DNA of 64,000 bases, from the NCBI GenBank assembly GCA_021787435.1, contig JAJYLY010000001.1, positions 248,001-312,000 of the forward strand, read 5' to 3'. This stretch comes from Pseudomonadota bacterium (lineage in GTDB: Bacteria > Pseudomonadota > Gammaproteobacteria > Burkholderiales > Gallionellaceae). Shown here one piece after another: positions 20,875 through 30,195 of this stretch. A program made the translations under genes and the position numbers. Position 1 is the first letter of the stretch. Every line of letters starts with the position of its first letter. The notes below the pieces were generated by a model, which saw only the letters and a list, made by a program, of their open reading frames with translations, did not search any database and had not been told where the DNA came from.

Positions 20875-21447
20875 CTAGTACGCACTCGGAAGCTTCGACT
20901 CACCGATTCCCTGAAGGGGTCCCAGCGGATTCCTCTCCTCTTCGAACTGGTGTATTGAAGGCTCCCCTCCCGTCAGCTTGTAGACGACCATATCACCTTT
21001 GAGCAGGATGACGCCATCGAAGCTCCAGCCTAGGATGTCGGTTTTGCGCCTGAAATTCAGGAAGTCCGCCCAAAAATTCCCATACCGTTTGCGATTGATG
21101 ACGCTTTGCTTGATTTCGTATCCCTGGCAAGCGGTTTTAGCGCTGATGCATTCCTTCACGCCTTCATCCAGATCTTCCGCATTGATCGAAGGACTCGGAA
21201 TGAAACGCCTCAGCACGTCCGAATAATTCAATATCACGATGTTCGGATTCTCCTGAGGAATGAGCTTCAATGCCTTCAGATCGGAGACAGTCGTTTTGTG
21301 CGGAACGATCTTGTCGAAGGTTTGCTGCACCTCCTGATAGCTGTTCCACGGGCTGATCGTGACATTCTTGGCTCGAGGCAGAAGCGAGCCGCAGCCCCCG
21401 AGGAGCAATACAAAGATGGCTACGACAATAGCTCTTGCAAAGTCCAT
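20875..21447 (-). CDS. Putative lipoprotein
   Basis: 190 residues from the ATG at 21447, preceded by GGAG; readings to 21531 would precede the signal peptide. MDFARAIVVAIFVLLLGGC is a lipoprotein signal with lipobox LGGC. The mature region contains SYQEVQQTFDKIVPHKTTVSD and LKALKLIPQENPNIVILNYS, which recalls lipoproteins of unknown function, and two Cys. No enzymatic motif. Single gene. Confidence 0.75.
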   Translation of the reverse strand: MDFARAIVVAIFVLLLGGCGSLLPRAKNVTISPWNSYQEVQQTFDKIVPHKTTVSDLKALKLIPQENPNIVILNYSDVLRRFIPSPSINAEDLDEGVKECISAKTACQGYEIKQSVINRKRYGNFWADFLNFRRKTDILGWSFDGVILLKGDMVVYKLTGGEPSIHQFEEERNPLGPLQGIGESKLPSAY

Positions 21448-21585
21448 GCCGAACTCCAAGGATAACGACGATCGATTGTATTTCATCTCCGAATTAACTG
21501 CCATCTGCAAACGCAAGGTTTCTGGTTTCACGTGTCTTGCAATTTCATCATAAAATGCCTCTGCTCGATCAACCGGAAATATGCA

Positions 21586-21837
21586 ATGACATCAAACTGG
21601 GTATGCTATCTGTTGCGCTGTGCAGACGACACTCTGTACTGCGGCATCACCAACGACATGGGAAAACGACTGAATGCGCACAATGCCGGGATTGCAGCGA
21701 AATATACGCGCACGCGCGGCCCGGTCAGCCTAGTGTTTACTGTAAACTGTATGGACCGCTCTTCCGCATCGAAGCGCGAGAGTGAAATCAAGAAGCTGAC
21801 GCGAACGCAAAAACTGGCGCTGATCGATTCAGCCTGA
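21586..21837 (+). CDS. GIY-YIG nuclease family protein
   Basis: 83 residues from the ATG at 21586 (MTSNWVCYLLRCADDTLYCG), with GGAAAT upstream. It has the GIY-YIG core: WVCYLLRC, LYCGITNDMGKRLNAHNAG, the conserved Arg in KRL, and a Glu in SASKRESEIKKLTR. This is the small UPF0213/YhbQ-type form, whose role is probably in DNA or nucleic acid repair but is not settled. Longer in-frame starts upstream lack a ribosome-binding site. Confidence 0.88.
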   Translation: MTSNWVCYLLRCADDTLYCGITNDMGKRLNAHNAGIAAKYTRTRGPVSLVFTVNCMDRSSASKRESEIKKLTRTQKLALIDSA

Positions 21838-22017
21838 TCCGATCGCTTTTCCTCATTCTCATCGCGGAAAAGCTATTGCCAGCCATGGCGCTGGTGATAA
21901 AATAACAGCCGCCCTTTCTGCAATCTGTTCTGGAATACTCAGGCAATTCAAATCGCAAGGTTGTAACCCTAGTTTGTGGTCACTCGTTCGTTAATTTTTT
22001 AACAGAGGAGAAATATC

Positions 22018-22437
22018 ATGAAACTCAAAGGAAGCAAAACCGAGCAATCCCTGAAAGACGCCTTCGCCGGCGAATCCATGGCTAACCGCCGTTATCTTTA
22101 TTTTGCAGCCAAAGCCGACATCGAGGGCTACAACGATGTCTCTGCGCTGTTCCGCTCCACCGCAGAAGGCGAGACCGGCCATGCGCATGGCCATCTGGAA
22201 TATCTTGAGCAGTGCGGTGATCCCGCCACCGGTCTGCCGTTCGGCGGCACCGAGGACAATCTGAAGAGTGCCGTCGCAGGCGAGACGCACGAATACACCG
22301 ACATGTATCCGGGCATGGCAAAGACCGCGCGCGAAGAAGGTTTCAGCGAGGTCGCGGACTGGTTTGAAACGCTTGCCAAAGCGGAGCGCTCGCACGCCAA
22401 CCGCTACCAGAAGGCACTCAACGAGTTCAAGTCCTGA
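22018..22437 (+). CDS. Rubrerythrin-type diiron protein (no rubredoxin domain)
   Basis: 139 residues. The four-helix diiron fold shows two E-x2-H type pairs: [14 protein letters not shown] with E19 nearby, [21 protein letters not shown] and [10 protein letters not shown]. It lacks the C-terminal rubredoxin CxxC module of classical rubrerythrin. The family detoxifies peroxide in the cytoplasm using electrons from redox partners. GAGGAGAAATATC precedes the ATG. It leads a likely operon with an Fe-S oxidoreductase-like gene and a DUF3501 gene. Confidence 0.93.
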   Translation: MKLKGSKTEQSLKDAFAGESMANRRYLYFAAKADIEGYNDVSALFRSTAEGETGHAHGHLEYLEQCGDPATGLPFGGTEDNLKSAVAGETHEYTDMYPGMAKTAREEGFSEVADWFETLAKAERSHANRYQKALNEFKS

Positions 22438-22485
22438 TTTTCATGCCGGCCTGCTTTGGCCGGCGGTCAACCCAAGGAAGATGCC

Positions 22486-23820
22486 ATGGCTGCTCCTGCA
22501 CGCGAAGGTAATCTTGAAGCGCCTACCCGTCATGTTCTGAACTGGAAGAGCCCCGACTTCTACAGTTTGGAATCGCTGGAAAAAGAAATGGAACGGGTTT
22601 TCGACATCTGCCACGGATGCCGCCGCTGCGTGAGCCTGTGCCAGTCATTCCCAACGCTCTTTGACCTAGTGGACGAATCTGCCACGATGGAAGTGGATGG
22701 CGTTGCAAAGTCAGACTACATGAAGGTCGTGGACCACTGCTATCTGTGCGATCTTTGCTACATGACAAAATGCCCTTACGTGCCACCGCACGAGTGGAAC
22801 GTGGATTTCCCTCATCTGATGCTGAGGGCCAAGGCGGTGAGGTACCGGCAAGGAGACGTTAAGCTGCGCGACCGCGTACTGACCAGTACCGATGCAGTCG
22901 GCAACCTCGCAGGCATTCCAGTAGTTACCCAAGTGGTCAATGCGACCAACAGGATAGGCATTGCGCGCAAAGCGCTGGAGACGCTCGCAGGCATACATGC
23001 GGATGCCTGGGTGCCGGAATATCACAGCAACCCGTTGCGCAGCCGCTTGTCCAATTATCAAAGTGGAAATACGGCCGCTCCTGCCGGAAAGACCACAGGC
23101 AAAATTGCGTTATTTGCCACCTGTTACATGAACCGCAACGAACCGGGACCCGGCGAGGACCTTGTCGCAGTCTTCGAGCATAACGGCATCCCCGTACGGC
23201 TTGCGGAACAGGAGCGCTGCTGCGGCATGCCCAAGCTTGAGCTGGGCGATCTGAATTCAGTTGCCAAAGCGAAGGAATACAACATACCCGAGCTTGCAAA
23301 GCTTGTCGATGAAGGCTGGGATCTGACAGCGTTAGTGCCGTCATGCGTGCTGATGTTCAAACAGGAGCTGCCGCTGATGTATCCTGATGACCCTGATGTG
23401 CGGAAAGTGAAGCAGGCTTTTTTCGATCCCTTCGAATATTTGATGCTGCGTCACAAGGAGGGGCGGCTGAAGACGGACTTCAAACAGCCTCTGGGAAAAG
23501 TCGCCTATCATGCAGCCTGCCATCAGCGCGTGCAGAACATCGGCCAGAAAACCCGCGAAGCGCTGTCCCTTGTTCCCGATACCACAGTGGAAATTATCGA
23601 GCGCTGTTCGGGGCACGATGGCACTTATGCAGTGAAAAAGGAGTTTCACGACTACGCGATGAAGATCGTCAAGCCTGTGGCTGACAGGGTTAGAAATTCC
23701 GATGCAGTGCATTACGGCAGCGATTGCGCAATGGCAGGCCACCATATCGAAAACAGCTTGAAGAATGGCAAAGCGCCTGAACATCCGGTCACTTTATTGC
23801 GAAAGGCTTATGGGATATGA
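22486..23820 (+). CDS. Heterodisulfide reductase/GlpC-like Fe-S protein
   Basis: 444 residues from the ATG at 22486, with AAGGA upstream. N-terminal 4Fe-4S clusters: CHGCRRCVSLCQSFP and CYLCDLCYMTKCPY. C-terminal CCG-type domains: LFATCYMNRNEPGPGEDLVA with EQERCCGMPKLELGD, and YHAACHQRVQNIG with RCSGHDG. The layout matches GlpC/HdrD-type proteins that pass electrons to a partner. It lies between a rubrerythrin gene and a DUF3501 gene, so it is a plausible electron donor for peroxide reduction. Its stop overlaps the next start (ATGA). Confidence 0.9.
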   Translation: MAAPAREGNLEAPTRHVLNWKSPDFYSLESLEKEMERVFDICHGCRRCVSLCQSFPTLFDLVDESATMEVDGVAKSDYMKVVDHCYLCDLCYMTKCPYVPPHEWNVDFPHLMLRAKAVRYRQGDVKLRDRVLTSTDAVGNLAGIPVVTQVVNATNRIGIARKALETLAGIHADAWVPEYHSNPLRSRLSNYQSGNTAAPAGKTTGKIALFATCYMNRNEPGPGEDLVAVFEHNGIPVRLAEQERCCGMPKLELGDLNSVAKAKEYNIPELAKLVDEGWDLTALVPSCVLMFKQELPLMYPDDPDVRKVKQAFFDPFEYLMLRHKEGRLKTDFKQPLGKVAYHAACHQRVQNIGQKTREALSLVPDTTVEIIERCSGHDGTYAVKKEFHDYAMKIVKPVADRVRNSDAVHYGSDCAMAGHHIENSLKNGKAPEHPVTLLRKAYGI

Positions 23821-24401
23821 ACATGATGCTGACGAGAAAAAAACTTTACAGTCTGGAACAGTATGCCCGCATTCGACCAGAATTCCGCACGACGATCATC
23901 GAGCACAAGGAAAACCGCAGGGTGCTGCTTGGCGAACACGCGACGCTACATTTCGAGGACAGCTTGACCATGCAATATCAGGTGCAGGAGATGCTGCGGC
24001 TTGAGCGCATCTTCGATGCGGATGGCGTAGAGCAGGAACTGGCAGTCTACAATCCCCTGATCCCGGACGGCACCAATTGGAAGGCCACCTTCATGATCGA
24101 ATACGAAGATGTGGATGAACGCCGGCAAGCCCTATTGCGGCTTGCCGGCATCGAAAAAACAGTCTGGGTGCAGGTCGAGGGGTGCAACAGGGTTTATGCA
24201 ATCCTCAACGAGGACATAGACAGGGAAACGGATGGAAAGACTTCCGCGGTGCACTTCCTGCGCTTTGAACTTGCACCTGAGATGATCAATCTGGTCAAGA
24301 AGGGTGCTGCCATACGCGTAGGCATAAACCATCCCGCATATCAGGCCGAAGCTTTGCTGCCACAGGCAGTACGCAATTCGCTAAAGGACGATCTCGATTG
24401 A
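23817..24401 (+). CDS. DUF3501 family protein
   Basis: 194 residues; starts MNMMLTRKKLYSLEQYARIR with conserved IIEHKENRRVLLGEHATLHF and FMIEYEDVDERRQALLRLAG segments. No catalytic motif is known. It is translationally coupled to the upstream Fe-S protein (ATGA overlap). The rubrerythrin/Fe-S protein/DUF3501 order recurs in proteobacteria as far as I recall, which argues for a joint role. Function unknown. Confidence 0.85.
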   Translation: MNMMLTRKKLYSLEQYARIRPEFRTTIIEHKENRRVLLGEHATLHFEDSLTMQYQVQEMLRLERIFDADGVEQELAVYNPLIPDGTNWKATFMIEYEDVDERRQALLRLAGIEKTVWVQVEGCNRVYAILNEDIDRETDGKTSAVHFLRFELAPEMINLVKKGAAIRVGINHPAYQAEALLPQAVRNSLKDDLD

Positions 24402-24405
24402 AAGC

Positions 24406-24894
24406 CTACCTGTACAGCAGGTTCGGCAGACAGGTCGAGATCGTCGGCACATAGGTGATCAACGCGAGTTAGACGAGCATCACGCCCACCCATGACAGGT
24501 TTGCGATCGATACCTCGGTGAGTCCCTCCTTCGCAAGATGACTGGACACGAAAAGGTTAAGGCCCACTGGCGGATGTATAATGCCTTTCTCCATGTTCAC
24601 CACCATGGTAAATTGGCCTGCGGCAAGCAGTGCAAAATTCACCATCAGCAAAAACATCCAAGGCTGCAAATGTAGGTCTATCACCCACTGCGACATACCC
24701 TGCGGGATCTGCTCCGAGGTCATCAAGAAAGAGAACCGGATAGCGTTGGTGATGATATAAAGCCGTATCGCGCTGGTGTTCGCAGCGATCAATAAGGTTT
24801 TGGGCACCTGGAGCCAGGAAAGTTCACGATAGAAAAACATGAAATATACGACCGTTCGGCCAGAAGTGCCAATCCGAAATGCAAAAAACAGCAC
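24406..24894 (-). pseudogene. Broken TRAP transporter large permease (DctM-like) gene
   Basis: Reverse strand gives ANTSAIRLYIITNAIRFSFL, SEQIPQGMSQWVIDL, PWMFLLMVNFALLAAGQ, then VVNMEKGIIHPPVGLNLFVS and a stop after SWVGVMLV. Beyond that stop the same frame resumes LALITYVPTISTCLPNLLYR. This is the C-terminus of DctM with a nonsense codon at the end and an apparent internal deletion (the usual ~30 residues between LLAAG and VVNME are missing). The rest of the permease and the DctP/DctQ partners are absent. Confidence 0.85.
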
Positions 24895-24962
24895 CAGGGC
24901 TGACGCAGGAGGGATAAAACCCGTAAAATGGCAACTTTAATCAATCCTGCCGGTTTTTTTTC

Positions 24963-25910
24963 ATGCTCACTTTTCAGCAAATCATTCTGACGCTGCAAAA
25001 TTACTGGGACACGCAGGGCGCTGCGCTCCTGCAGCCTTATGACATGGAAGTCGGCGCAGGCACTTCGCACACTGCGACCTTCCTGCGCGCATTAGGCCCT
25101 GAGCCTTGGCGCGCCGCCTATGTGCAGCCATCGCGCCGTCCCAAGGACGGCCGCTATGGCGAAAACCCGAACCGCCTGCAGCATTACTACCAGTTTCAGG
25201 TGGTATTGAAACCCGCACCCGAAGATATCCTCGAACTGTATCTGGGATCATTGGAGGCTTTGGGATTCGATCTCAAGCAAAACGACATCCGCTTCGTCGA
25301 GGACGACTGGGAGAACCCAACGTTGGGTGCATGGGGGCTCGGATGGGAAGTCTGGCTGAACGGCATGGAAGTGACCCAGTTCACCTATTTTCAGCAGGTT
25401 GGCGGCATAGACTGCAGACCCATCACCGGCGAGATCACCTATGGACTGGAACGCCTAGCGATGTATCTGCAAGACGTGGAGAGCGTGTTTGATCTGACCT
25501 GGACCGAAGGTGTATCGTACCGTGACGTTTACCACCAAAACGAGGTCGAGCAGTCGACCTATAATTTCGAGCACAGCGATGTGGAATTCCTGCTCTGTGC
25601 ATTTGCAAGCCACGAGAAACAGGCAAAACACCTGATGGAAAATCAGTTGGCACTCCCAGCTTACGAACAGGTATTGAAGGCTGCGCACAGCTTTAACCTG
25701 CTGGATGCCCGAGGCGCGATCTCGGTGACCGAACGTGCAGCCTATATCGGGCGGATACGCAATTTGGCGCGCAACGTTGCAGCCTCTTATCTCGACAGCC
25801 GCGCGCGCTTAGGCTTTCCGATGGCGCCTAAAACCTGGGCTGGAGAGGTGCTGGCCCAAATCGAAAAAAACAAGCCTGAACTGGGTAAAAACGAAGGAGC
25901 ATCAGCATGA
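24963..25910 (+). CDS. glyQ: Glycyl-tRNA synthetase alpha subunit
   Basis: 315 residues of the alpha2beta2-type enzyme. Class II catalytic subunit with [60 protein letters not shown] and [10 protein letters not shown]. Length is normal. Its end overlaps glyS by four bases. Confidence 0.98.
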   Translation: MLTFQQIILTLQNYWDTQGAALLQPYDMEVGAGTSHTATFLRALGPEPWRAAYVQPSRRPKDGRYGENPNRLQHYYQFQVVLKPAPEDILELYLGSLEALGFDLKQNDIRFVEDDWENPTLGAWGLGWEVWLNGMEVTQFTYFQQVGGIDCRPITGEITYGLERLAMYLQDVESVFDLTWTEGVSYRDVYHQNEVEQSTYNFEHSDVEFLLCAFASHEKQAKHLMENQLALPAYEQVLKAAHSFNLLDARGAISVTERAAYIGRIRNLARNVAASYLDSRARLGFPMAPKTWAGEVLAQIEKNKPELGKNEGASA

Positions 25911-28036
25911 GTGCGAAAAATCTGCTGATCGAACTCTTCGTCGAGGAACTCCCCCCCAAGTCGCTGCAAAAGCTGGGGGAGTCATTCGCTCAGGGTATTT
26001 TAAACGGACTAATCAAGCACAACCTAAAACTTGGCTCGCCCGACTTCCAGATTTTTGCCAGCCCGCGCAGGCTAGGCGTGAGCATACCAGACATTCTTGC
26101 GCTGGCACCCGATAGAACCGAAACGATCAAGCTGATGCCGGTCAAGATAGGCATCGACGAGAACGGAAAACCCACATCCACCCTGATGAAGAAGCTCGCA
26201 AGCCTGGGCGTGGATGGCGTACCTGAACTCAAGCATGTGACGGATGGCAAGACCGAAACGCTTTATTTCGACAGCGTTGCAAAAGGCGCAACATTAAAAA
26301 ATGGATTACAAAATGCGCTGGAAGAGGCGATCGCAAAACTGCCGATAGCCAAGGTGATGACTTACCCAGACCCTGCAAACGATGGCTGGGCTACGGTAAA
26401 TTTTGTGCGCCCTGCGCACAGCCTGATCGCGCTGCACGGCAGTGAAATAGTCCCGATCTCGGTGCTTGGACTTCAAGCCGGCAACAAAACAAAGGGCCAC
26501 CGCTTCGAAGCTGCGATCGATGCCATCGTCATCCGCGATGCCAACAGTTACGAAGTACAGATGGAAAACGAAGGCGCTGTAATCGCAAGCTTTTCAAAGC
26601 GCCGCCATGAGATCGCGCGCCAGCTTGCTGCCGCTGCCGGCAAGGAAGGACTCAATCCGATCGAAGACGATGAGCTGCTGGATGAAGTGACTGCGCTGGT
26701 CGAGCGTCCGAATGTGCTAATCGGCACATTCGAGAAAGAGTTTCTTGCAGTGCCACAGGAATGCCTGATTCTGACCATGAAAGCGAACCAGAAATATTTC
26801 CCGCTGCTGGATGCACAAAAAAAACTGACCAACAAGTTTCTGATTGTTTCCAACATCAGGCCTGACGATGCACGCCTCGTGATAGATGGCAACGAGCGCG
26901 TGGTGCGTCCGCGTCTTTCCGATGCAAAATTCTTCTTTGACCAGGACAGGAAAAAGACGCTGGAATCACGCGTGCTAGGGCTTGCCAAAGTGGTCTACCA
27001 CAACAAGCTGGGAACACAGGGAGAGCGCGTGCAGCGCGTCTGCGCAATTGCGAAAGACATCGGAAAGAAGCTGGGCGGCGATACGCTTGCGATGCAGGCT
27101 GAACAGGCGGCGCTGCTTGCCAAAGCCGACCTGCTCACCGACATGGTTGGCGAATTCCCGGAACTGCAAGGCATCATGGGGCGCTATTACGCGCAGCACG
27201 ATGGTCTGCCCGACGACATCGCCTTTGCGATCGAGGACCACTACAAGCCGCGCTTTTCTGGAGACGAATTGCCGCGCAATCCGGTCGGCATCTGCGTTGC
27301 ACTGGCAGACAAGCTGGAAACGCTGGTGGGCATGTTCAGCATAGGCCAGATCCCGACCGGCGACAAGGATCCCTATGCACTGCGCCGCCATGCATTGGGC
27401 GTGATCCGGATATTGATCGAAGGTGAATTAAACATCTCGTTAGGCGATGCAATCCGTTTTGCAGAGAACCCGTTTAAGGGGCTGGGTTATGAGTCTTATC
27501 TAGCGCTGGAAAATTTTATAATTGACAGACTTACCAACCTGCTACGGGAACAAGGCTTTTCCGCACAAGAAGTATCTGCTGTCTGTTCTCGACTTTCAGA
27601 GTATTCAACGCGACGCGAACTTTTGCCTTTCATTAACGACATTCCCAAGCGTCTTGCTGCAGTTCGTGCTTTCTCTGCCCTGCCTGAAGCTGATGCTTTG
27701 GCTTCCGCGAACAAGCGGGTTGGAAACATCCTGAAGAAAGCAGAAAGTAAAATCAGCAGCGAGATTGATGTGGTATTGCTAAAGGAAGAACCCGAACAAT
27801 CTTTGCATCTTTCGTTAAGCGAAATCGCGCCACGTGCCGAGGCCGCCTTTGCTGCCGGCGATTACACGGCTTCCCTGCAAGCATTGGCAGGACTGAGAGA
27901 ACCGGTGGATGCATTCTTTGATAGCGTGATGGTAAACGCAGAAGATACTGCGCTTCGCATGAACCGTTTGGCCTTGCTTTTGCAGCTGCATCAAGCGATG
28001 AACAAAGTTGCGGATATCTCAAGGCTTGCAGCATGA
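25907..28036 (+). CDS. glyS: Glycyl-tRNA synthetase beta subunit
   Basis: 709 residues, [20 protein letters not shown] at the N-terminus, HD-type and tRNA-binding segments further on (for example [12 protein letters not shown] and [18 protein letters not shown]). Normal length. ATGA overlap with glyQ before it and with gmhB after it indicates one translationally coupled operon. Confidence 0.98.
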   Translation: MSAKNLLIELFVEELPPKSLQKLGESFAQGILNGLIKHNLKLGSPDFQIFASPRRLGVSIPDILALAPDRTETIKLMPVKIGIDENGKPTSTLMKKLASLGVDGVPELKHVTDGKTETLYFDSVAKGATLKNGLQNALEEAIAKLPIAKVMTYPDPANDGWATVNFVRPAHSLIALHGSEIVPISVLGLQAGNKTKGHRFEAAIDAIVIRDANSYEVQMENEGAVIASFSKRRHEIARQLAAAAGKEGLNPIEDDELLDEVTALVERPNVLIGTFEKEFLAVPQECLILTMKANQKYFPLLDAQKKLTNKFLIVSNIRPDDARLVIDGNERVVRPRLSDAKFFFDQDRKKTLESRVLGLAKVVYHNKLGTQGERVQRVCAIAKDIGKKLGGDTLAMQAEQAALLAKADLLTDMVGEFPELQGIMGRYYAQHDGLPDDIAFAIEDHYKPRFSGDELPRNPVGICVALADKLETLVGMFSIGQIPTGDKDPYALRRHALGVIRILIEGELNISLGDAIRFAENPFKGLGYESYLALENFIIDRLTNLLREQGFSAQEVSAVCSRLSEYSTRRELLPFINDIPKRLAAVRAFSALPEADALASANKRVGNILKKAESKISSEIDVVLLKEEPEQSLHLSLSEIAPRAEAAFAAGDYTASLQALAGLREPVDAFFDSVMVNAEDTALRMNRLALLLQLHQAMNKVADISRLAA

Positions 28037-28587
28037 AACTCATCATCTTAGACCGCGACGGCGTGATCAATAAAGACTCCGACCAGTTCATCAAGAATCC
28101 GGCAGAATGGCAGCCTATTCCCGGCAGCCTGGAGGCCATCGCAAGGCTCAATCAAGCGGACTATCGCGTGGTAGTGGCGACCAATCAATCCGGCATAGGC
28201 CGCGGCCTTTTCGACATGCCCACCTTGAATGCGATACATGACAGGATGCACAAGGCATGCGCTCAGGTCGGCGCACACATCGATGCGGTTTTTTTCTGCC
28301 CGCACACCGCTGACAGCCGCTGCCATTGCCGCAAACCCGAAACCGGCATGCTTGAAGAAATTGCGCTGCGCTACAATACCGGCCTGTCCGGCGTGCCAGT
28401 CGTGGGGGACTCTCTGCGCGACCTGTTACCCGCCGCGGCATTGGGTGCACACCCATACCTTGTATTGACCGGTAAAGGCGCAAAGACCCAAGCTGCGGGC
28501 AATCTGCCGGAAGGTACGCTCGTTTTCTGCGACCTCGCAGCCGTGGTTTCAGAACTGCTAAAACCTGCTGCTCATAAACAGGATTGA
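28033..28587 (+). CDS. gmhB: D-glycero-beta-D-manno-heptose-1,7-bisphosphate 7-phosphatase GmhB
   Basis: 184-residue HAD phosphatase of ADP-heptose synthesis for the LPS inner core. Motif I LDRDGVINKDSDQFI (D8, D10), VVATNQSGIGRG (motif II), a Zn cluster in CPHTADSRCHCRKPETGM, and VVGDSLRDLLPAAALG (motif IV). Overlaps glyS by four bases and precedes the acyltransferase by one base. Confidence 0.96.
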   Translation: MKLIILDRDGVINKDSDQFIKNPAEWQPIPGSLEAIARLNQADYRVVVATNQSGIGRGLFDMPTLNAIHDRMHKACAQVGAHIDAVFFCPHTADSRCHCRKPETGMLEEIALRYNTGLSGVPVVGDSLRDLLPAAALGAHPYLVLTGKGAKTQAAGNLPEGTLVFCDLAAVVSELLKPAAHKQD

Positions 28588-28588
28588 A

Positions 28589-29299
28589 ATGCTGCGTTCC
28601 CTGATTTTTCTTCTGCTACAACTTTTGCTCACGCCGATATTTTCCACACTGGCGATACTGACTTTCCCCTTTCCGCCGCTGACGCGCTACAGGCTGATTT
28701 CAAGTTATGCAAGGACGATGATCTGGCTGCTCGGGATCGTGTGCGGCATCCGACACCAGGTGGTCGGCATCGAGCATGTTCCTAAAGAACCCTGCATCGT
28801 GCTTTGCAAGCATCAGTCCGCCTGGGAAACATTGGCCCTGCAGATCATCCTTCCGCCGCAGGTATGGGTGCTCAAGCGTGAGCTGTTGTGGCTGCCATTT
28901 TTCGGCTGGGGACTTGCGATGACCAGCCCGATCGCTATCAACCGCAGCGATGGCAAGGGTGCAATGAAGCAGTTGCTAAAGCAGGGCAAGCAAAGATTGA
29001 AACAGGGATTCTTCGTGGTGATCTTTCCCGAAGGGACGCGCATCCCCTATGGTCAGCGCGGCAAGTACAAGATAGGTGGCGCAATGCTTGCTGCCTCTGC
29101 AAGTGTGCCTGTGCTGCCCATCGCGCATAATGCCGGACGTTTGTGGGGGCGCAATTCCTTCATCAAGCGCCCAGGCCTGATCACCATGAGCATCGGTACG
29201 CCCATCGCGACCCGGGGCCTCAAGGCCGATGAGATCAATGCACGCGCAGAGTCGTGGATAGAAGACGAGATTGAACGCATCGATCGGCAGCGGCAATAG
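28589..29299 (+). CDS. plsC: 1-acyl-sn-glycerol-3-phosphate acyltransferase family protein
   Basis: 236-residue membrane-associated acyltransferase. An N-terminal hydrophobic stretch is followed by the catalytic KHQSAWETL, where the usual HX4D reads HX4E, then the substrate motif FPEGTRIPYGQRGKYKIGG and the VLPIAHNAGRLW block. HX4E versions are common in this subfamily as I recall, so it need not be inactive. Fourth gene of the glyQS-gmhB operon; likely makes phosphatidic acid or acylates a related lipid. Confidence 0.9.
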   Translation: MLRSLIFLLLQLLLTPIFSTLAILTFPFPPLTRYRLISSYARTMIWLLGIVCGIRHQVVGIEHVPKEPCIVLCKHQSAWETLALQIILPPQVWVLKRELLWLPFFGWGLAMTSPIAINRSDGKGAMKQLLKQGKQRLKQGFFVVIFPEGTRIPYGQRGKYKIGGAMLAASASVPVLPIAHNAGRLWGRNSFIKRPGLITMSIGTPIATRGLKADEINARAESWIEDEIERIDRQRQ

Positions 29300-29309
29300 C
29301 AGTCAATAC

Positions 29310-29348
29310 TTGACTATTTTTATCGCAAGCTCATAATGAGCTTGCGAT
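29310..29348 (+). promoter_or_regulatory. Promoter with 12-bp perfect palindromic operator candidate
   Basis: TTGACT (29310-29315) and CATAAT (29332-29337) are spaced by 16 bp and could be -35 and -10 boxes. A palindrome with 12-bp perfect arms, ATCGCAAGCTCA (29322-29333) and TGAGCTTGCGAT (29337-29348), loop TAA, overlaps the spacer and -10. It might be an operator or, read as RNA, a hairpin after plsC; no U-tract follows on the plus strand. Confidence 0.5.
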
Positions 29349-29405
29349 GACCAAAGATTCACTACCATCGCATAGTCTCTAATTTCAACTCAGGAGGTCA
29401 ACATC

Positions 29406-29522
29406 ATGAACTTCCATCTTTCCGAACGCCAATACAGCGACATTTTCCGTAGCGTCGAATTCTTCATCGCCATGCTTATTATTATCAGCCTGCTTGGCGT
29501 TGTTTTCCTCGCAGCTGTATAA
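29406..29522 (+). CDS. Small membrane protein (38 aa)
   Basis: MNFHLSERQYSDIFRSVEFF then IAMLIIISLLGVVFLAAV. A short amphipathic N-terminus and one C-terminal transmembrane helix (about residues 20-38). A strong Shine-Dalgarno sequence (CAGGAGG) lies 8-9 bases before the ATG. It follows the palindromic promoter and precedes the 76-aa gene. Unknown function; the strong ribosome-binding site and clean TM segment support a real gene. Confidence 0.65.
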   Translation: MNFHLSERQYSDIFRSVEFFIAMLIIISLLGVVFLAAV

Positions 29523-29547
29523 CCTTTACAACAAAGCAAGCAGGACT

Positions 29548-29565
29548 CCCGGGGGAAACCCCGGG
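29548..29565 (+). promoter_or_regulatory. GAAA-capped hairpin between two small genes
   Basis: CCCGGGG-GAAA-CCCCGGG gives a 7-bp perfect G+C stem with a GNRA tetraloop. No U-tract follows, so it probably acts as an RNA processing or stability element, or a partial attenuator, between the 38-aa and 76-aa genes. Confidence 0.6.
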
Positions 29566-29621
29566 CCATGCTGGCAGCATTTGATCCGGAGGATATTAGA
29601 ATCCAACTGAGGGAGACCATC

Positions 29622-29852
29622 ATGAACATAACAGATATTTTGATACATGTGCATCCGGAGCTGGATGCAAGCGAAAGAACCGATATGACAAGAAAGCTTG
29701 AAGGCCTCGCTGGCGTCGATTGCGCAGAATTCAATCAACACGCGCATCCACATGCCTTGATCGTGAAGTATGATCCGGACAAAGTCCAAGGCATGCAGAT
29801 ATTGCAAATGGTTCGTCGATACGACACCAGTGCCGCGATGGTGGGGCTGTAG
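29622..29852 (+). CDS. Small HMA-fold-like protein lacking CxxC
   Basis: 76 residues from the ATG at 29622, with GAGGGAG upstream; a longer in-frame reading to 29568 would run through the hairpin. MNITDILIHVHPELDASERT, then MTRKLEGLAGVDCAEFNQHA and LIVKYDPDKVQGMQILQMVR follows the beta-alpha-beta-beta-alpha-beta pattern of heavy-metal-associated domains, but the metal-binding CxxC is replaced by HVHPEL. Two His-rich spots (HVHPEL, HAHPHA) remain. I infer the fold from pattern only. Downstream of the 38-aa gene; ends before a terminator. Confidence 0.7.
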   Translation: MNITDILIHVHPELDASERTDMTRKLEGLAGVDCAEFNQHAHPHALIVKYDPDKVQGMQILQMVRRYDTSAAMVGL

Positions 29853-29888
29853 TTCTTGAACAGAATTGAGCGCTCTGGCAGCGCATCC

Positions 29889-29913
29889 GGGCGATCAATT
29901 GGTCGCCCTTTTT
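29889..29913 (+). terminator. Rho-independent terminator after the 76-aa gene
   Basis: Stem GGGCGA/TCGCCC with an 8-base loop, followed by TTTTT. Confidence 0.85.
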
Positions 29914-30195
29914 AATTCAATACTCGACAAGAAACCTCACGGGTTATTCGTCATCCAAATAACCGATTGCACAGAAAAAAAAGATGTGAAGGTTGATCGC
30001 CATATGCGGCGCCGCAAAACATCAAGATGAACAAAGAAAACCATCTGATTATATCTCTCTTGCGTCTGATCACGCGACTTACTTTACGAACATTATGTGC
30101 GTATCGGAATTTCTTGTAAAATCTCACTGCAAAAATCCGGCGGCACAATGTGATGCCGGCAAGAAAATCAAATTTGCCCCCTGCCAAAATCACAC

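Noticed and set aside
29322..29348. The 12-bp palindrome as a rho-independent terminator of plsC
   Set aside because: No run of T follows on the plus strand; the T-run is before it. It fits better as a regulatory palindrome, although a transcript-end role cannot be excluded.
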